NCBI RefSeq assembly: GCF_007474545.1
Contig: NZ_VKOG01000001.1
Span: forward strand, 1,178,001 to 1,242,000
Source of the DNA: Chryseobacterium binzhouense
GTDB lineage: Bacteria > Bacteroidota > Bacteroidia > Flavobacteriales > Weeksellaceae
Direction of reading: 5' to 3'
DNA length: 64,000 nt
How positions within the stretch are numbered: position 1 is the stretch's first letter; the number at the start of each line of letters is the position of its first letter. Position numbers and translations under genes: made by a program. Below the pieces are notes generated by a model. The model did not search any database. It was not told where the DNA came from and was given only the letters and a program-made list of their open reading frames with translations. This document shows positions 42,534 to 51,052 of this stretch, piece after piece.

Positions 42534-43698
42534 CGGAGGTCTTGATACCTCTTACTGCGCCAAATATCTCAGCGAAACACTGGGATATGATGTGTATGCA
42601 GTTACTGTAAACACCGGAGGTTTTTCCAAAGATGAAGAGAAAGAACTGGAGAAAAAAGCCCTGAATCTTGGGGTAAAAGAATACAGGTGCGTTGATGCTC
42701 AGGAAGATTATTACAATTCTTGCGTAAAATATCTGATTTTCGGAAATGTTCTGAAAAACAACACCTATCCTTTGTCTGTAAGTGCAGAGCGTACCATTCA
42801 GGCGCAGGAAATTGCAAAATATGCGATCGAAATCGGAGCGGATGCAATTGCCCATGGAAGTACGGGAGCGGGAAATGATCAGGTTCGTTTTGATCTCATT
42901 TTTCAGGTAATGTGTCCGAATGTTGAGATCATTACGCCGATTCGTGATATGGCTCTTTCCCGTGAAGAGGAAATTGAGTTTTTGAAAAGCCACGGTTATG
43001 AAATGGAATTTCAGAAAGCACAATATTCTGTCAATAAAGGACTTTGGGGAACTTCAGTTGGCGGAAAGGAAACGCTGACTTCAAGAAATTATCTTCCTGA
43101 AGAAGCTTTTCCTTCACAAATTAAAGAAAATCAACCTTCCGAAATGGAAATTGAATTTAAAAATGGTGAAGTTGTAGCAGTGAATGGCGAAAAATTTGAA
43201 CATTCGGTTTACGCAATTCAGAAAATCGAAAAATTGGCTTCTGCTTACGGAATCGGTCGTGATGTTCATGTGGGAGACACCATTGTCGGAATCAAAGGAA
43301 GAGTAGGTTTCGAGGCTGCAGCAGCTTCAGTGATTATTAAAGCGCATCATTTATTAGAAAAGCATACGCTTTCAAAATATCAGCAGATGATGAAATCCCA
43401 ATTATCAGACTGGTACGGAAACTGGCTTCACGAAGCGCTTTTCTTAGATCCTGTGATGAGAAATATCGAGTCTTTTCTTATTGATTCTCAAAAAACAGTC
43501 AGCGGAAAAGTATTTGTAACCCTTCATCCTTATCGATTTATTTTAAACGGAATTGAATCTGAACATGATTTGATGTCAGACAAATTCGGAAGCTACGGAG
43601 AAGCAAACAGGGCATGGACAGGCGAAGATGTGAAAGGCTACACAAAGATTGTTAGCAATTCCCTGAATATATATCATCAGATTAATTCAGCATTATGA
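42505..43698 (+). CDS. argG: Argininosuccinate synthase
   Basis: Joins citrulline and aspartate with ATP. The protein is 397 residues. The pyrophosphate loop is 'LAFSGGLDTSYCAKYL', and 'AHGSTGAGNDQVRFDL' is the aspartate/citrulline segment. Its start lies 29 bases inside the upstream GNAT gene. The stop TGA is followed after four bases by two copies of a REP-like palindrome, then argC. Confidence 0.97.
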   Translation: MSKKVVLAFSGGLDTSYCAKYLSETLGYDVYAVTVNTGGFSKDEEKELEKKALNLGVKEYRCVDAQEDYYNSCVKYLIFGNVLKNNTYPLSVSAERTIQAQEIAKYAIEIGADAIAHGSTGAGNDQVRFDLIFQVMCPNVEIITPIRDMALSREEEIEFLKSHGYEMEFQKAQYSVNKGLWGTSVGGKETLTSRNYLPEEAFPSQIKENQPSEMEIEFKNGEVVAVNGEKFEHSVYAIQKIEKLASAYGIGRDVHVGDTIVGIKGRVGFEAAAASVIIKAHHLLEKHTLSKYQQMMKSQLSDWYGNWLHEALFLDPVMRNIESFLIDSQKTVSGKVFVTLHPYRFILNGIESEHDLMSDKFGSYGEANRAWTGEDVKGYTKIVSNSLNIYHQINSAL

Positions 43699-43702
43699 TG
43701 AT

Positions 43703-43746
43703 GAACCCGAAGGGTTCAATATGAGTAGCCATAGGTGAAACCTATG
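43703..43746. repeat. REP-like palindrome pair, copy 1, between argG and argC
   Basis: GAACCC-GAA-GGGTTC (43703-43717), then AATATGAGTAGC, then CATAGGT-GAA-ACCTATG (43730-43746). Both hairpins have a GAA loop. The unit matches the copies at 34097-34141 and 43772-43816. Confidence 0.8.
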
Positions 43747-43771
43747 TATTAAAAAGATCAACATAAACAAA

Positions 43772-43816
43772 GAACCCGAAGGGTTCAATAGCAGTAGCCG
43801 TAGGTGAAACCTATGG
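43772..43816. repeat. REP-like palindrome pair, copy 2, between argG and argC
   Basis: GAACCC-GAA-GGGTTC (43772-43786), AATAGCAGTAG, then CCGTAGGT-GAA-ACCTATGG (43798-43816). It ends at the start of the argC frame, and an in-frame ATG at 43813 lies inside the second hairpin. With copy 1 it makes a tandem pair 69 bases apart. Confidence 0.8.
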
Positions 43817-43827
43817 CAAAAATAAAA

Positions 43828-44802
43828 ATGATTGAAATTAACAAAACAGCAGGAATCATCGGAGCCAACGGTTACACAGGAAGCGAACTGGTTCGTCTGC
43901 TGGCTTTTCATCCCAATGTATCATTGAGCTTTTTATATAGCCGTTCAAATTCAGGAACAAAAATTTCAGATTTGTACCCGGATTTAACGATGGTTTGTGA
44001 AATGATTTTGACTGATCAGTCTGAAGAAGTCGATATTTTGTTTCTATGCCTTCCTCACAGAGAAAGTCAGAATTGGCTGATTCAGAATTCCGTAAAAGAT
44101 GAAACATTGGTGATTGATTTAGGAAACGATTTTCGCCTCGATGGAAACTTTGGAAACAGAAATTTTATCTACGGATTGCCTGAAATCAATAAAAAACAAC
44201 TTTCAGGAGCAAAAAGTATTGCCAATCCGGGATGTTTTGCCACAGCAATTCAGCTCGCTCTACTTCCTTTAGCTAAAAAAGGTTTGTTGAATGAAGTCTA
44301 CACAACGGGAATCACAGGTTCCACAGGTGCAGGTCAGTCTTTACAGGCAACCACGCATTTTACTTGGAGGAACGATAATATTTCAGCGTATAAAACTTTA
44401 ACACACCAACATGTGGATGAGATTTTACAGCAATTAATTTCTTTTAATAACCAGAAAATTAGTCTCAATTTTATTCCATGGAGAGGAGATTTTGCCAGAG
44501 GAATTTTTACGAGTTCTACAATAAAGACAGATTTAGAACTTTCACAGATCTATCAGTTGTTCGAGGATTTTTATGCAGATGAGCCTTTTGTACAGGTAAG
44601 CGAAAAAGCAATTGATTTAAAGCAGGTTGTCAATACCAATCGCTGTGTGATACAGGTTGAAAAATGTGGGAATGTTGCGGTCATTCACTCAGCGATTGAC
44701 AATTTGTTGAAAGGCGCTTCCGGACAGGCAGTTCAAAACATGAATATTGCCATGGGTTGGGAAGAAAATTTAGGATTAAACTTAAAACCAATTGCGTTTT
44801 AA
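43828..44802 (+). CDS. argC: N-acetyl(acyl)-gamma-glutamyl-phosphate reductase
   Basis: Reduces acyl-glutamyl phosphate to the semialdehyde. The protein is 325 residues from the ATG at 43828. Possible earlier in-frame starts are an ATG at 43813 and a GTG at 43804, both inside the REP-like repeat. The later ATG has an A-rich upstream context and gives the usual short lead to 'GIIGANGYTGSELVRLL' (NADP loop). The catalytic Cys is in 'SIANPGCFATAIQL'. A gap of 319 bases follows before argD. Confidence 0.92.
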   Translation: MIEINKTAGIIGANGYTGSELVRLLAFHPNVSLSFLYSRSNSGTKISDLYPDLTMVCEMILTDQSEEVDILFLCLPHRESQNWLIQNSVKDETLVIDLGNDFRLDGNFGNRNFIYGLPEINKKQLSGAKSIANPGCFATAIQLALLPLAKKGLLNEVYTTGITGSTGAGQSLQATTHFTWRNDNISAYKTLTHQHVDEILQQLISFNNQKISLNFIPWRGDFARGIFTSSTIKTDLELSQIYQLFEDFYADEPFVQVSEKAIDLKQVVNTNRCVIQVEKCGNVAVIHSAIDNLLKGASGQAVQNMNIAMGWEENLGLNLKPIAF

Positions 44803-45121
44803 AAGAAAACTTTAAAAGTCAATTGTCAAATGGTCAATCGTAAATTTTTTGCAATTCGAGTTAAACTGACTTAGGAAAATGGAGCGTTAAGAAAATTTAA
44901 ATTTAATCCGTTAAGAAATTCCCACTGTTTGGTTTTGGGAATTTTAGGATTCAATTTAAATTTTTAGCGAAAGTTTCCAAGTCTTGAACTTTTGTTTCTT
45001 TTGCTTCAAGGCAAAAGAAATTAATTAAAAATAAAGATGAAGCTGTCAATAAGTCAATAATGAATTTTAAAAAATTCGAATTGCAAAACCAGCAGCTGTC
45101 AACCAAAAACCATCAACTAAG
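44803..45121. other. Gene-free 319-base gap before argD
   Basis: It holds one copy of the hairpin-bearing dispersed repeat (44872-45020). I see no coding frame in the rest. The final 100 bases before argD are A-rich without a clear TAnnTTTG box. Confidence 0.6.
44872..45020. repeat. Dispersed two-hairpin repeat, copy A
   Basis: Shares five segments with 49468-49713, including TAGGAAAATG, GCGTTAAGAAAA and TTTTTAGCGAAAGTTTCC. Hairpin 1: AAATTCCCA (44916-44924) with TGGGAATTT (44936-44944). Hairpin 2: TTTCTTTTGC (44995-45004) with GCAAAAGAAA (45011-45020). Compared with copy B, each stem differs by one base pair, changed on both sides. Confidence 0.8.
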
Positions 45122-46261
45122 ATGAATTTATTCAACGTATACCCATTATTCAACATCAATCCGGTAAAAGCGCAGGGATCATTTCTCTGGGACGATAAAG
45201 GAGAAAAATATCTTGATTTTTACGGAGGTCACGCGGTGATTTCTATCGGACACAACCATCCGCATTATAAAGCTCAGTTAAAAAATCAATTAGATAAAAT
45301 ATCTTTCTATTCAAATTCAGTTCAGAATGAATTGCAAACTGAATTGGCTGAAAAATTGGGAAAACTTTCAGGTTTGGAAGATTACAATTTGTTTTTATGT
45401 AATTCAGGAGCAGAAGCGAACGAAAATGCTTTAAAACTGGCTTCTTTCCACAATGGAAAAAATAATGTGCTGTATTTTTCCGGTTCATTTCACGGAAGAA
45501 CTTCGGCAGCAGTTTCGGTAACGGACAATCCCAAAATTGTAGCTCCGGTGAATTATGATGAAAGATTCATTAAATCTGAATGGAACAATATAGAACAGCT
45601 TGAAGAAGTTTTTGAAAAATGTGGAAATGAAATTTCATCCGTCATTATTGAAGGAATTCAAGGGGTTGGCGGAATTATGATTCCAACGGTTAAATTTTTA
45701 ACTAAAATCAAAGAATTGTGCGAAAAATACAATGCTGTTTTGATTTTGGATGAAGTTCAGTCAGGATACGGAAGAAGTGGCTATTTCTTTGCCCATCAGG
45801 AATTTGGAATTGAAGCAGATATCATCACCACGGCAAAAGGAATGGGAAATGGTTTCCCGATTGGCGGCGTTTTGATTCACCCGAAGTTTCAGGCAAATAA
45901 TGGTTTATTGGGAACGACTTTTGGCGGAAATCATTTAGCCTGTGTTGCGGCAATTGCGGTTTTAGACGTCATGAAAGATGAAAATCTTATCGAAAATGCT
46001 CAGAAAATGGGCGAATATATTGAAAATGAAATTAAGAATTTTTTACATATCAAAAACATCCGAAGGAAAGGCTTGATGATTGGGATTGAACTCGACAGAG
46101 ACTGCTCGGAAGTGAGGAACAGCCTCTTGTACAATCATCATATTTTCACAGGAAACTCTAATGATAAAGCGGTCTTAAGGATTCTTCCGGCGCTTAACAT
46201 TAAGAAAGAAGAAACGGATCTTTTTATTAATGCTTTGAAAGAAGTATTGGAGAATATTTAA
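45122..46261 (+). CDS. argD: Acyl-ornithine aminotransferase
   Basis: Converts N-acyl-glutamate semialdehyde to N-acyl-ornithine with PLP. The protein is 379 residues, on the short side for the class III aminotransferases. 'GGHAVISIGHNHP' and 'NSGAEANENALKLA' are the early motifs, 'LDEVQSGYGRSGYFFAH' holds the PLP aspartate, and the Schiff-base lysine is in 'TTAKGMGNGFPIGG'. The mid-operon place confirms the arginine role over ornithine catabolism. Confidence 0.93.
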   Translation: MNLFNVYPLFNINPVKAQGSFLWDDKGEKYLDFYGGHAVISIGHNHPHYKAQLKNQLDKISFYSNSVQNELQTELAEKLGKLSGLEDYNLFLCNSGAEANENALKLASFHNGKNNVLYFSGSFHGRTSAAVSVTDNPKIVAPVNYDERFIKSEWNNIEQLEEVFEKCGNEISSVIIEGIQGVGGIMIPTVKFLTKIKELCEKYNAVLILDEVQSGYGRSGYFFAHQEFGIEADIITTAKGMGNGFPIGGVLIHPKFQANNGLLGTTFGGNHLACVAAIAVLDVMKDENLIENAQKMGEYIENEIKNFLHIKNIRRKGLMIGIELDRDCSEVRNSLLYNHHIFTGNSNDKAVLRILPALNIKKEETDLFINALKEVLENI

Positions 46262-46281
46262 GCTGTGAAAATTTTACGAGA

Positions 46282-46368
46282 TGTCATTCTGACAAAGGAA
46301 GAATCTGTTAATATTATAAATTATCAAAAAGAGATTCCTCACTACAATTTGTTTCGTTCAGAATGGCA
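46282..46368. repeat. Palindromic repeat between argD and argF'
   Basis: TGTCATTCTGA (46282-46292) pairs with TCAGAATGGCA (46358-46368) with one wobble, enclosing GAATCT (46301-46306) and AGATTC (46332-46337). The arms resemble those of the MITE-like element at 41160-41226 (TGTCATTC...GGAATCT). The remaining 180 bases of the gap before argF' show no gene. Confidence 0.6.
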
Positions 46369-46549
46369 AACACAACTATCATTAGCCGAGTGAAACGCCC
46401 TTGCGAACGAAAATGTTTTTATTTAATAAAACAAAGCTTTGCGACCATAGCGTTAAAAACTCCGAATAATAGATAAGAAAAAAAATCCTTAAAAACAATT
46501 CAAAATAAAATGGATATTCCATTTTTCCATTGAAAAAAGAAATTATCAA

Positions 46550-47506
46550 ATGAAAAAATTCACCTCTGTAAGTGACGTTGAAAACTTACAGCAAATCATA
46601 AAAAAAGCTTTACAAATTAAAGAAAATCCTCTTTCAGAACCCGAAAAAGGAAAAGGAAAAACAATAGGACTTGTCTTTTTAAATTCAAGTTTGAGAACCC
46701 GTTTAAGCAGTCAGATTGCGGCTCAGAATTTAGGATTAAATGTTTTAACCTTAAATGCAGCACAGGAAGCATGGAATCTGGAATTTGCAGACGGCGCAGT
46801 AATGAATGGCGATACAGTTGAACATATCAAAGATGCAATTGAAGTTTTAAATCAGTATTGCGATATTATTGCAGTTCGTTGTTTTGCAGGAATGAAAAGC
46901 AAGGAAGATGATGTGAATGAAAGCATTCTCAGCCAGTTCGAGCAACATGCAAAAGTCCCAGTTATTTCTCTTGAATCTGCGACACGTCACCCTTTACAAA
47001 GTCTGGCAGATTGCATCACCATTACTGAAAACTGGCAGGAAAAGCGTAAACCGAAAGTAGTTTTAACCTGGGCGCCTCACATCAAGCCCATTGCTCATGC
47101 GGTGGGAAACTCTTTCGCTGAATGGATGCAGGGAATGGATGTGGAATTGGTAATCGCTAATCCTGAAGGATATGATTTAGATAAAAACTTCACAAAAGAT
47201 GTAAAAGTAATCCATAATCAGGAAGAAGCATTGAAAGATGCCGATTTTATCTATGTTAAAAACTGGTCGTCTTTTGATGATTATGCTAAAATGCCTGAAG
47301 TGAAAGAAAACTGGATGCTGACGAATGAAAAATTAGTAAATACCAATCAGGCAAAGGTAATGCACTGTCTTCCGGTTCGCCGTAATGTAGAGTTGAGTGA
47401 TGAGGTGATGGATGGTGAAAATTCAATCATTTATCAGCAGGCAAAAAACCGAATTTTCTCTGCACAGGCTGTTTTTTCTGAAATTTTAGATGAATTGAAT
47501 TCTTAA
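46550..47506 (+). CDS. argF': N-acyl-ornithine carbamoyltransferase (ArgF')
   Basis: Transfers the carbamoyl group to N-acetyl- or N-succinyl-ornithine in place of ornithine. The protein is 318 residues. 'NSSLRTRLSSQIA' holds the carbamoyl-phosphate loop (SxRTR) and 'VMHCLPVRRN' is the second substrate loop, as in the N-acyl-ornithine branch. 'WAPHIKPIAHAV' is also typical of that branch. At position 90, within 'NGDTVEH', there is Val, whereas the acetyl-specific enzyme has Glu and the Bacteroides succinyl enzyme has Pro90. This suggests the succinyl form. A 16-bp palindrome follows. Confidence 0.9.
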   Translation: MKKFTSVSDVENLQQIIKKALQIKENPLSEPEKGKGKTIGLVFLNSSLRTRLSSQIAAQNLGLNVLTLNAAQEAWNLEFADGAVMNGDTVEHIKDAIEVLNQYCDIIAVRCFAGMKSKEDDVNESILSQFEQHAKVPVISLESATRHPLQSLADCITITENWQEKRKPKVVLTWAPHIKPIAHAVGNSFAEWMQGMDVELVIANPEGYDLDKNFTKDVKVIHNQEEALKDADFIYVKNWSSFDDYAKMPEVKENWMLTNEKLVNTNQAKVMHCLPVRRNVELSDEVMDGENSIIYQQAKNRIFSAQAVFSEILDELNS

Positions 47507-47512
47507 TAAATC

Positions 47513-47545
47513 AAACCTCATAGGTTTTTAAAACCTATGAGGTTT
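47513..47545. repeat. Perfect 16-bp palindrome between argF' and argB
   Basis: AAACCTCATAGGTTTT (47513-47528) and AAAACCTATGAGGTTT (47530-47545) are exact inverse copies with one central base. There is no T run after it, so a full terminator is unlikely. It resembles the terminator hairpin of carB at 57687-57723 (AACCTTACAGA type). Confidence 0.75.
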
Positions 47546-47561
47546 CCAAAAAAGATTTGTA

Positions 47562-48356
47562 ATGAAAGAAAAGTTATACATCATAAAAATTGGCGGGGCA
47601 TTAATTGATGACGAGGAGTTGTTAGAACAATTTTTAGAGCAATTTGCAGAAATTCAGGAAAAGAAAATCCTGGTACATGGAGGAGGAAAACTGGCAACAA
47701 CTTTAGCCGATAAACTGGGAATTGAACAGAAGCTCATAAACGGAAGAAGAATAACCGATAAAGATACGTTGGATATTGTTGCAATGGTGTATGCGGGAGG
47801 AATCAACAAAAATATTGTAGCAAAACTTCAGCAGAAAAAATGCAAAGCCATTGGATTTTCTGGTGCGGATGCGAATTTAATTAAAGCCAAAAAAAGAGAA
47901 CACGCCGAAATAGATTTCGGATTTGTGGGAGATATCACAGAGAAAAGCGTGAACAGAAAATTAATTTCAAAATTGCTGAAACTGGAACTTGTTCCTGTAT
48001 TTTCGGCAATTACCCACGATAAAAAAGGACACCTTTTCAATACCAATGCAGATACAATCGCTTCGGTAATTGCACAGGCTTTATCTGTAAAGTATGATGT
48101 GGAATTGTTATACTGCTTTGATAAAGAAGGTGTTTTAGAAGATGTAAACAATCCTGAATCTGTTATTAAAAATATTTCCGAAGTAGAATTTTCAGCCCTA
48201 AAAGAGGACGGAAAACTTCATAAAGGAATTCTTCCCAAACTTGAAAATGCTTTAGGAGCGGTGAAAAATAATGTCAATAAGGTATTCTTAATTAAAGACA
48301 CCGAACTAAAAAACCATATAGAAAACGATCATGCAGGAACTGAAATCTGTTTATAG
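47562..48356 (+). CDS. argB: Acetyl(acyl)glutamate kinase
   Basis: Phosphorylates N-acyl-glutamate, the second step of the pathway. The protein is 264 residues. 'IIKIGGALIDDEE' is the start of the amino acid kinase fold, 'LVHGGGKLATTLADKLG' holds the Gly-rich phosphate loop, and 'FNTNADTIASVIAQAL' and 'GVLEDVNNPES' are the later motifs. There is no N-terminal arginine-sensing helix, so feedback inhibition by the hexameric type is not expected. Its stop overlaps the start of argE by 26 bases. Confidence 0.95.
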   Translation: MKEKLYIIKIGGALIDDEELLEQFLEQFAEIQEKKILVHGGGKLATTLADKLGIEQKLINGRRITDKDTLDIVAMVYAGGINKNIVAKLQQKKCKAIGFSGADANLIKAKKREHAEIDFGFVGDITEKSVNRKLISKLLKLELVPVFSAITHDKKGHLFNTNADTIASVIAQALSVKYDVELLYCFDKEGVLEDVNNPESVIKNISEVEFSALKEDGKLHKGILPKLENALGAVKNNVNKVFLIKDTELKNHIENDHAGTEICL

Positions 48357-49413
48357 CAAAGAAGAATTGCGGGATAATGCCATTGAATTTTTAAAAAAGC
48401 TGATTGAGATTCCGTCATTCAGCAAAGATGAATACAATACGTCAGTGGAAATTGAAAATTTTTTCAAAAAACATCAGATTCCTACAAAACGTTTTAAAAA
48501 TAACGTTTGGGCGGTAAATAAAAATTTTGATGTCTTCAAACCGTCAATTTTGCTGAACACGCATCACGATACCGTAAAACCCAACAAAGCATATACTTTG
48601 GATCCGTTTGTTCCGATCGAAAAAGACGGAAAATTATTCGGACTGGGAAGTAATGATGCGGGAGCTTCTCTGGTTTCTATGGCGCAGGTTTTTTTACATT
48701 TTTATCATCAGGAAAATTTACAATATAACTTAATTATTGCTTTGACGGCAGAGGAGGAGATTTCAGGTTTTGACGGGATTGAAGCCTTATTTCCCCAATT
48801 ACCCAATATCGAATTCGCCATTGTAGGGGAACCCACGCAGATGAATCTGGCGATTGCAGAAAAAGGACTTTTGGTAATTGATGGTGAAATGAAAGGCACT
48901 CCTTCTCACGCCGCTCATCCAAACAATGATAATTCTATTGTGAAATGCATGGAAGATTTGCAGAATATTCTGAATTTCAGATTTCCAAAAGTTTCAGATT
49001 ATTTGGGTGAGATTAAAGTGACATTGTCAGGAATTCATGCCGGAGTTCAGCATAATGTCGTTCCGGAATCCTGTACTTTCACTTTGGATGTAAGAGTTAC
49101 AGACGAATATTCCAATAAAGAGGTATTCGAAATCATCCAGTCGCAGATGAAATCTACTTTAACGGCAAGATCTTTCCGATTAAATTCTTCTAAAATTGAA
49201 ATGGATCATCCTTTTGTAAAAGCAGGTTTGGAAATCGGGAGGACAACGTATGGTTCGCCAACCTCATCGGATCAGGCAATCATTCCCTGCACTTCCGTAA
49301 AGCTCGGTCCCGGTGATAGTACCCGTTCTCACACCGCTGATGAATACATTTATATAAAGGAAATTGAGGAGGGAATTGAGATTTATATTCAGATTTTGGA
49401 AAAGATTTTATAG
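48331..49413 (+). CDS. argE: M20-family deacylase of arginine synthesis
   Basis: Releases ornithine or citrulline from its N-acyl form. In this pathway the substrate is N-acyl-citrulline, since the carbamoyl transfer precedes deacylation. The protein is 360 residues with M20 metal ligands: 'LLNTHHDTVKPNK' (His and Asp), 'ALTAEEEISGFDG' (Glu-Glu) and 'GEPTQMNLAIAEKG'. The lid domain has 'GIHAGVQHNVVPESC'. The last His ligand is likely in 'SRSHTADEY' or 'TRSHTADEY' near the C-terminus. It overlaps argB by 26 bases, so translation is coupled. Confidence 0.9.
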   Translation: MQELKSVYSKEELRDNAIEFLKKLIEIPSFSKDEYNTSVEIENFFKKHQIPTKRFKNNVWAVNKNFDVFKPSILLNTHHDTVKPNKAYTLDPFVPIEKDGKLFGLGSNDAGASLVSMAQVFLHFYHQENLQYNLIIALTAEEEISGFDGIEALFPQLPNIEFAIVGEPTQMNLAIAEKGLLVIDGEMKGTPSHAAHPNNDNSIVKCMEDLQNILNFRFPKVSDYLGEIKVTLSGIHAGVQHNVVPESCTFTLDVRVTDEYSNKEVFEIIQSQMKSTLTARSFRLNSSKIEMDHPFVKAGLEIGRTTYGSPTSSDQAIIPCTSVKLGPGDSTRSHTADEYIYIKEIEEGIEIYIQILEKIL

Positions 49414-49738
49414 GCTGGAAGCGGGAAGATTGATGATGGAAGTCTATGAAGCATAAAAATATCAACCTAGGAAAATGAAGCGTTAAGAAAAATAGTTTTA
49501 TGAACGTTAAGAAAATCCCACTGTTTGAGTGCGACGGAAATATCGAATCGAAGAACCAATATTCAATTCGCACGAGTTTTGGGATTTTTAGAGAATAAAA
49601 ATATTTTTTAGCGAAAGTTTCCAGTCTTGAAATAACATTCGCCGAATTTATGGAGGCAATTTTTGTTTCTTTTGTTTGACTACGTCGAATCTTCGATTTC
49701 AAGACAAAAGAAAATTTTAAAATCAAAAAAGAAATTTT
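49414..49738. other. Gene-free 325-base gap before argH
   Basis: Mostly occupied by copy B of the hairpin-bearing dispersed repeat (49468-49713). A 158-residue frame on the minus strand runs through it, but its sequence is repeat-derived and I reject it. Confidence 0.6.
49468..49713. repeat. Dispersed two-hairpin repeat, copy B
   Basis: Hairpin 1: AAAATCCCA (49512-49520) with TGGGATTTT (49580-49588), with a second inner pair GTGCGA (49529-49534) and TCGCAC (49568-49573). Hairpin 2: TTTCTTTTGT (49666-49675) with ACAAAAGAAA (49704-49713). It carries two insertions relative to copy A, one in each hairpin loop. The insertion in loop 2 has its own small palindrome (TCGAA...TTCGA). Confidence 0.8.
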
Positions 49739-51043
49739 ATGAAAAAAATATGGCAAAAAGACGATAACGCCACTAATATATTAGTCAACACATTCACAGT
49801 TGGAAAAGATCTTGATTTTGATGAACGTTTGGCAAAATACGATGTCAAAGGTTCAATGGCGCATTGCAAAATGTTGTCGGAAGTCGGGATTATTTCTGTT
49901 GAAGAATCAGAGCAAATGTTATTTGTTTTAAAAGAAATTTTAGACGATATCGAAAACGGAATCTTTCAAATCGATAAGAATGCAGAAGATATTCATTCTC
50001 AGATTGAATCAATTTTAATTGAAAAATTAGGCGATATCGGAAAGAAAATTCACACGGCGCGATCTAGAAACGATCAGGTTTTACTGGATATTAAATTGTA
50101 TTTATTAGATGAAATTCGTGAGATTACATTATTAACAGACGAATTCTTTCAGATATTAATCAAACTGGCGGAACAGCATAAGAATGTTTTGCTTCCGGGA
50201 TACACGCATTTACAGATTGCGATGCCTTCTTCATTCGGATTGTGGTTTGGAGCTTATGCAGAAGCATTTTTAGATGATATAGAAATGTTGTTTTCGGTTA
50301 AAAATATCATCAATAAAAATCCTTTGGGCTCTGCGGCAGGTTACGGTTCATCGTTCCCGATTGACCGTGAAAGCACAACATATAATTTAGGCTTTCAGTC
50401 GATGAATTACAATTCGGTTTACGCTCAGATGACGCGTGGAAAGTCTGAGAAAATGCTGTCGATGGCAATGGCGACTTTAGCCGGAACATTAGGGAAATTT
50501 TCTTACGATGTTTGTCTGTATTTAAGTCAGAACTTTGATTTCATCAGCTTTCCGAAGAAATTTACCACAGGAAGCAGCATTATGCCTCACAAGAAAAATC
50601 CGGATATTTTTGAGTTGGTTCGTGCGCGCTGCAACAGAATACAGTCTTTGCCGAATGAGTTTATTTTGCTCACAAATAACCTTCCTTCAGGCTATCACAG
50701 AGATATGCAGCTTACAAAAGAAATTCTTTTCCCTGCGATTGATTCTTTAAAAGAATGTCTGGAGATTTTAAATTATACGTTGCCTAATATTCAGGTGAAA
50801 GACGGCATTTTGGAAGATGAAAAGTACAAATATCTTTTCAGCGTAGAGAAAATCAATGAAGAAGTAAAAAACGGGAGTTCATTCCGTGATGCCTATGTAA
50901 AAGTAGGGCAGGAGATTGAAAATAATGCGTTCGATTTTGAAATTGGAAATTTAAATCATACACATCAGGGAAGTATCGGAAATCTTTGTTTGGATAAGAT
51001 TGAATATCAGTTTAATAAATGGAAAAATAAATTGTTGAGTTGA
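49739..51043 (+). CDS. argH: Argininosuccinate lyase
   Basis: Splits argininosuccinate to arginine and fumarate, the last step. The protein is 434 residues. The family signature is 'TGSSIMPHKKNPDIFELVRA'. 'KIHTARSRNDQV' and 'LPGYTHLQIAMPSSFG' hold active-site residues. It is the last gene of the arginine cluster. A long nested inverted repeat separates it from the convergent Lrp gene. Confidence 0.96.
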   Translation: MKKIWQKDDNATNILVNTFTVGKDLDFDERLAKYDVKGSMAHCKMLSEVGIISVEESEQMLFVLKEILDDIENGIFQIDKNAEDIHSQIESILIEKLGDIGKKIHTARSRNDQVLLDIKLYLLDEIREITLLTDEFFQILIKLAEQHKNVLLPGYTHLQIAMPSSFGLWFGAYAEAFLDDIEMLFSVKNIINKNPLGSAAGYGSSFPIDRESTTYNLGFQSMNYNSVYAQMTRGKSEKMLSMAMATLAGTLGKFSYDVCLYLSQNFDFISFPKKFTTGSSIMPHKKNPDIFELVRARCNRIQSLPNEFILLTNNLPSGYHRDMQLTKEILFPAIDSLKECLEILNYTLPNIQVKDGILEDEKYKYLFSVEKINEEVKNGSSFRDAYVKVGQEIENNAFDFEIGNLNHTHQGSIGNLCLDKIEYQFNKWKNKLLS

Positions 51044-51052
51044 TTTATTTTA

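Noticed and set aside
34097-49713. CRISPR array
   Set aside because: The repeats here are palindromic units at irregular spacing, at most two in tandem. There are no regularly spaced direct repeats with unique spacers and no cas genes.
49280-49756. 158-codon minus-strand frame before argH
   Set aside because: It consists of the dispersed repeat and the ends of two real genes. No recognisable protein.
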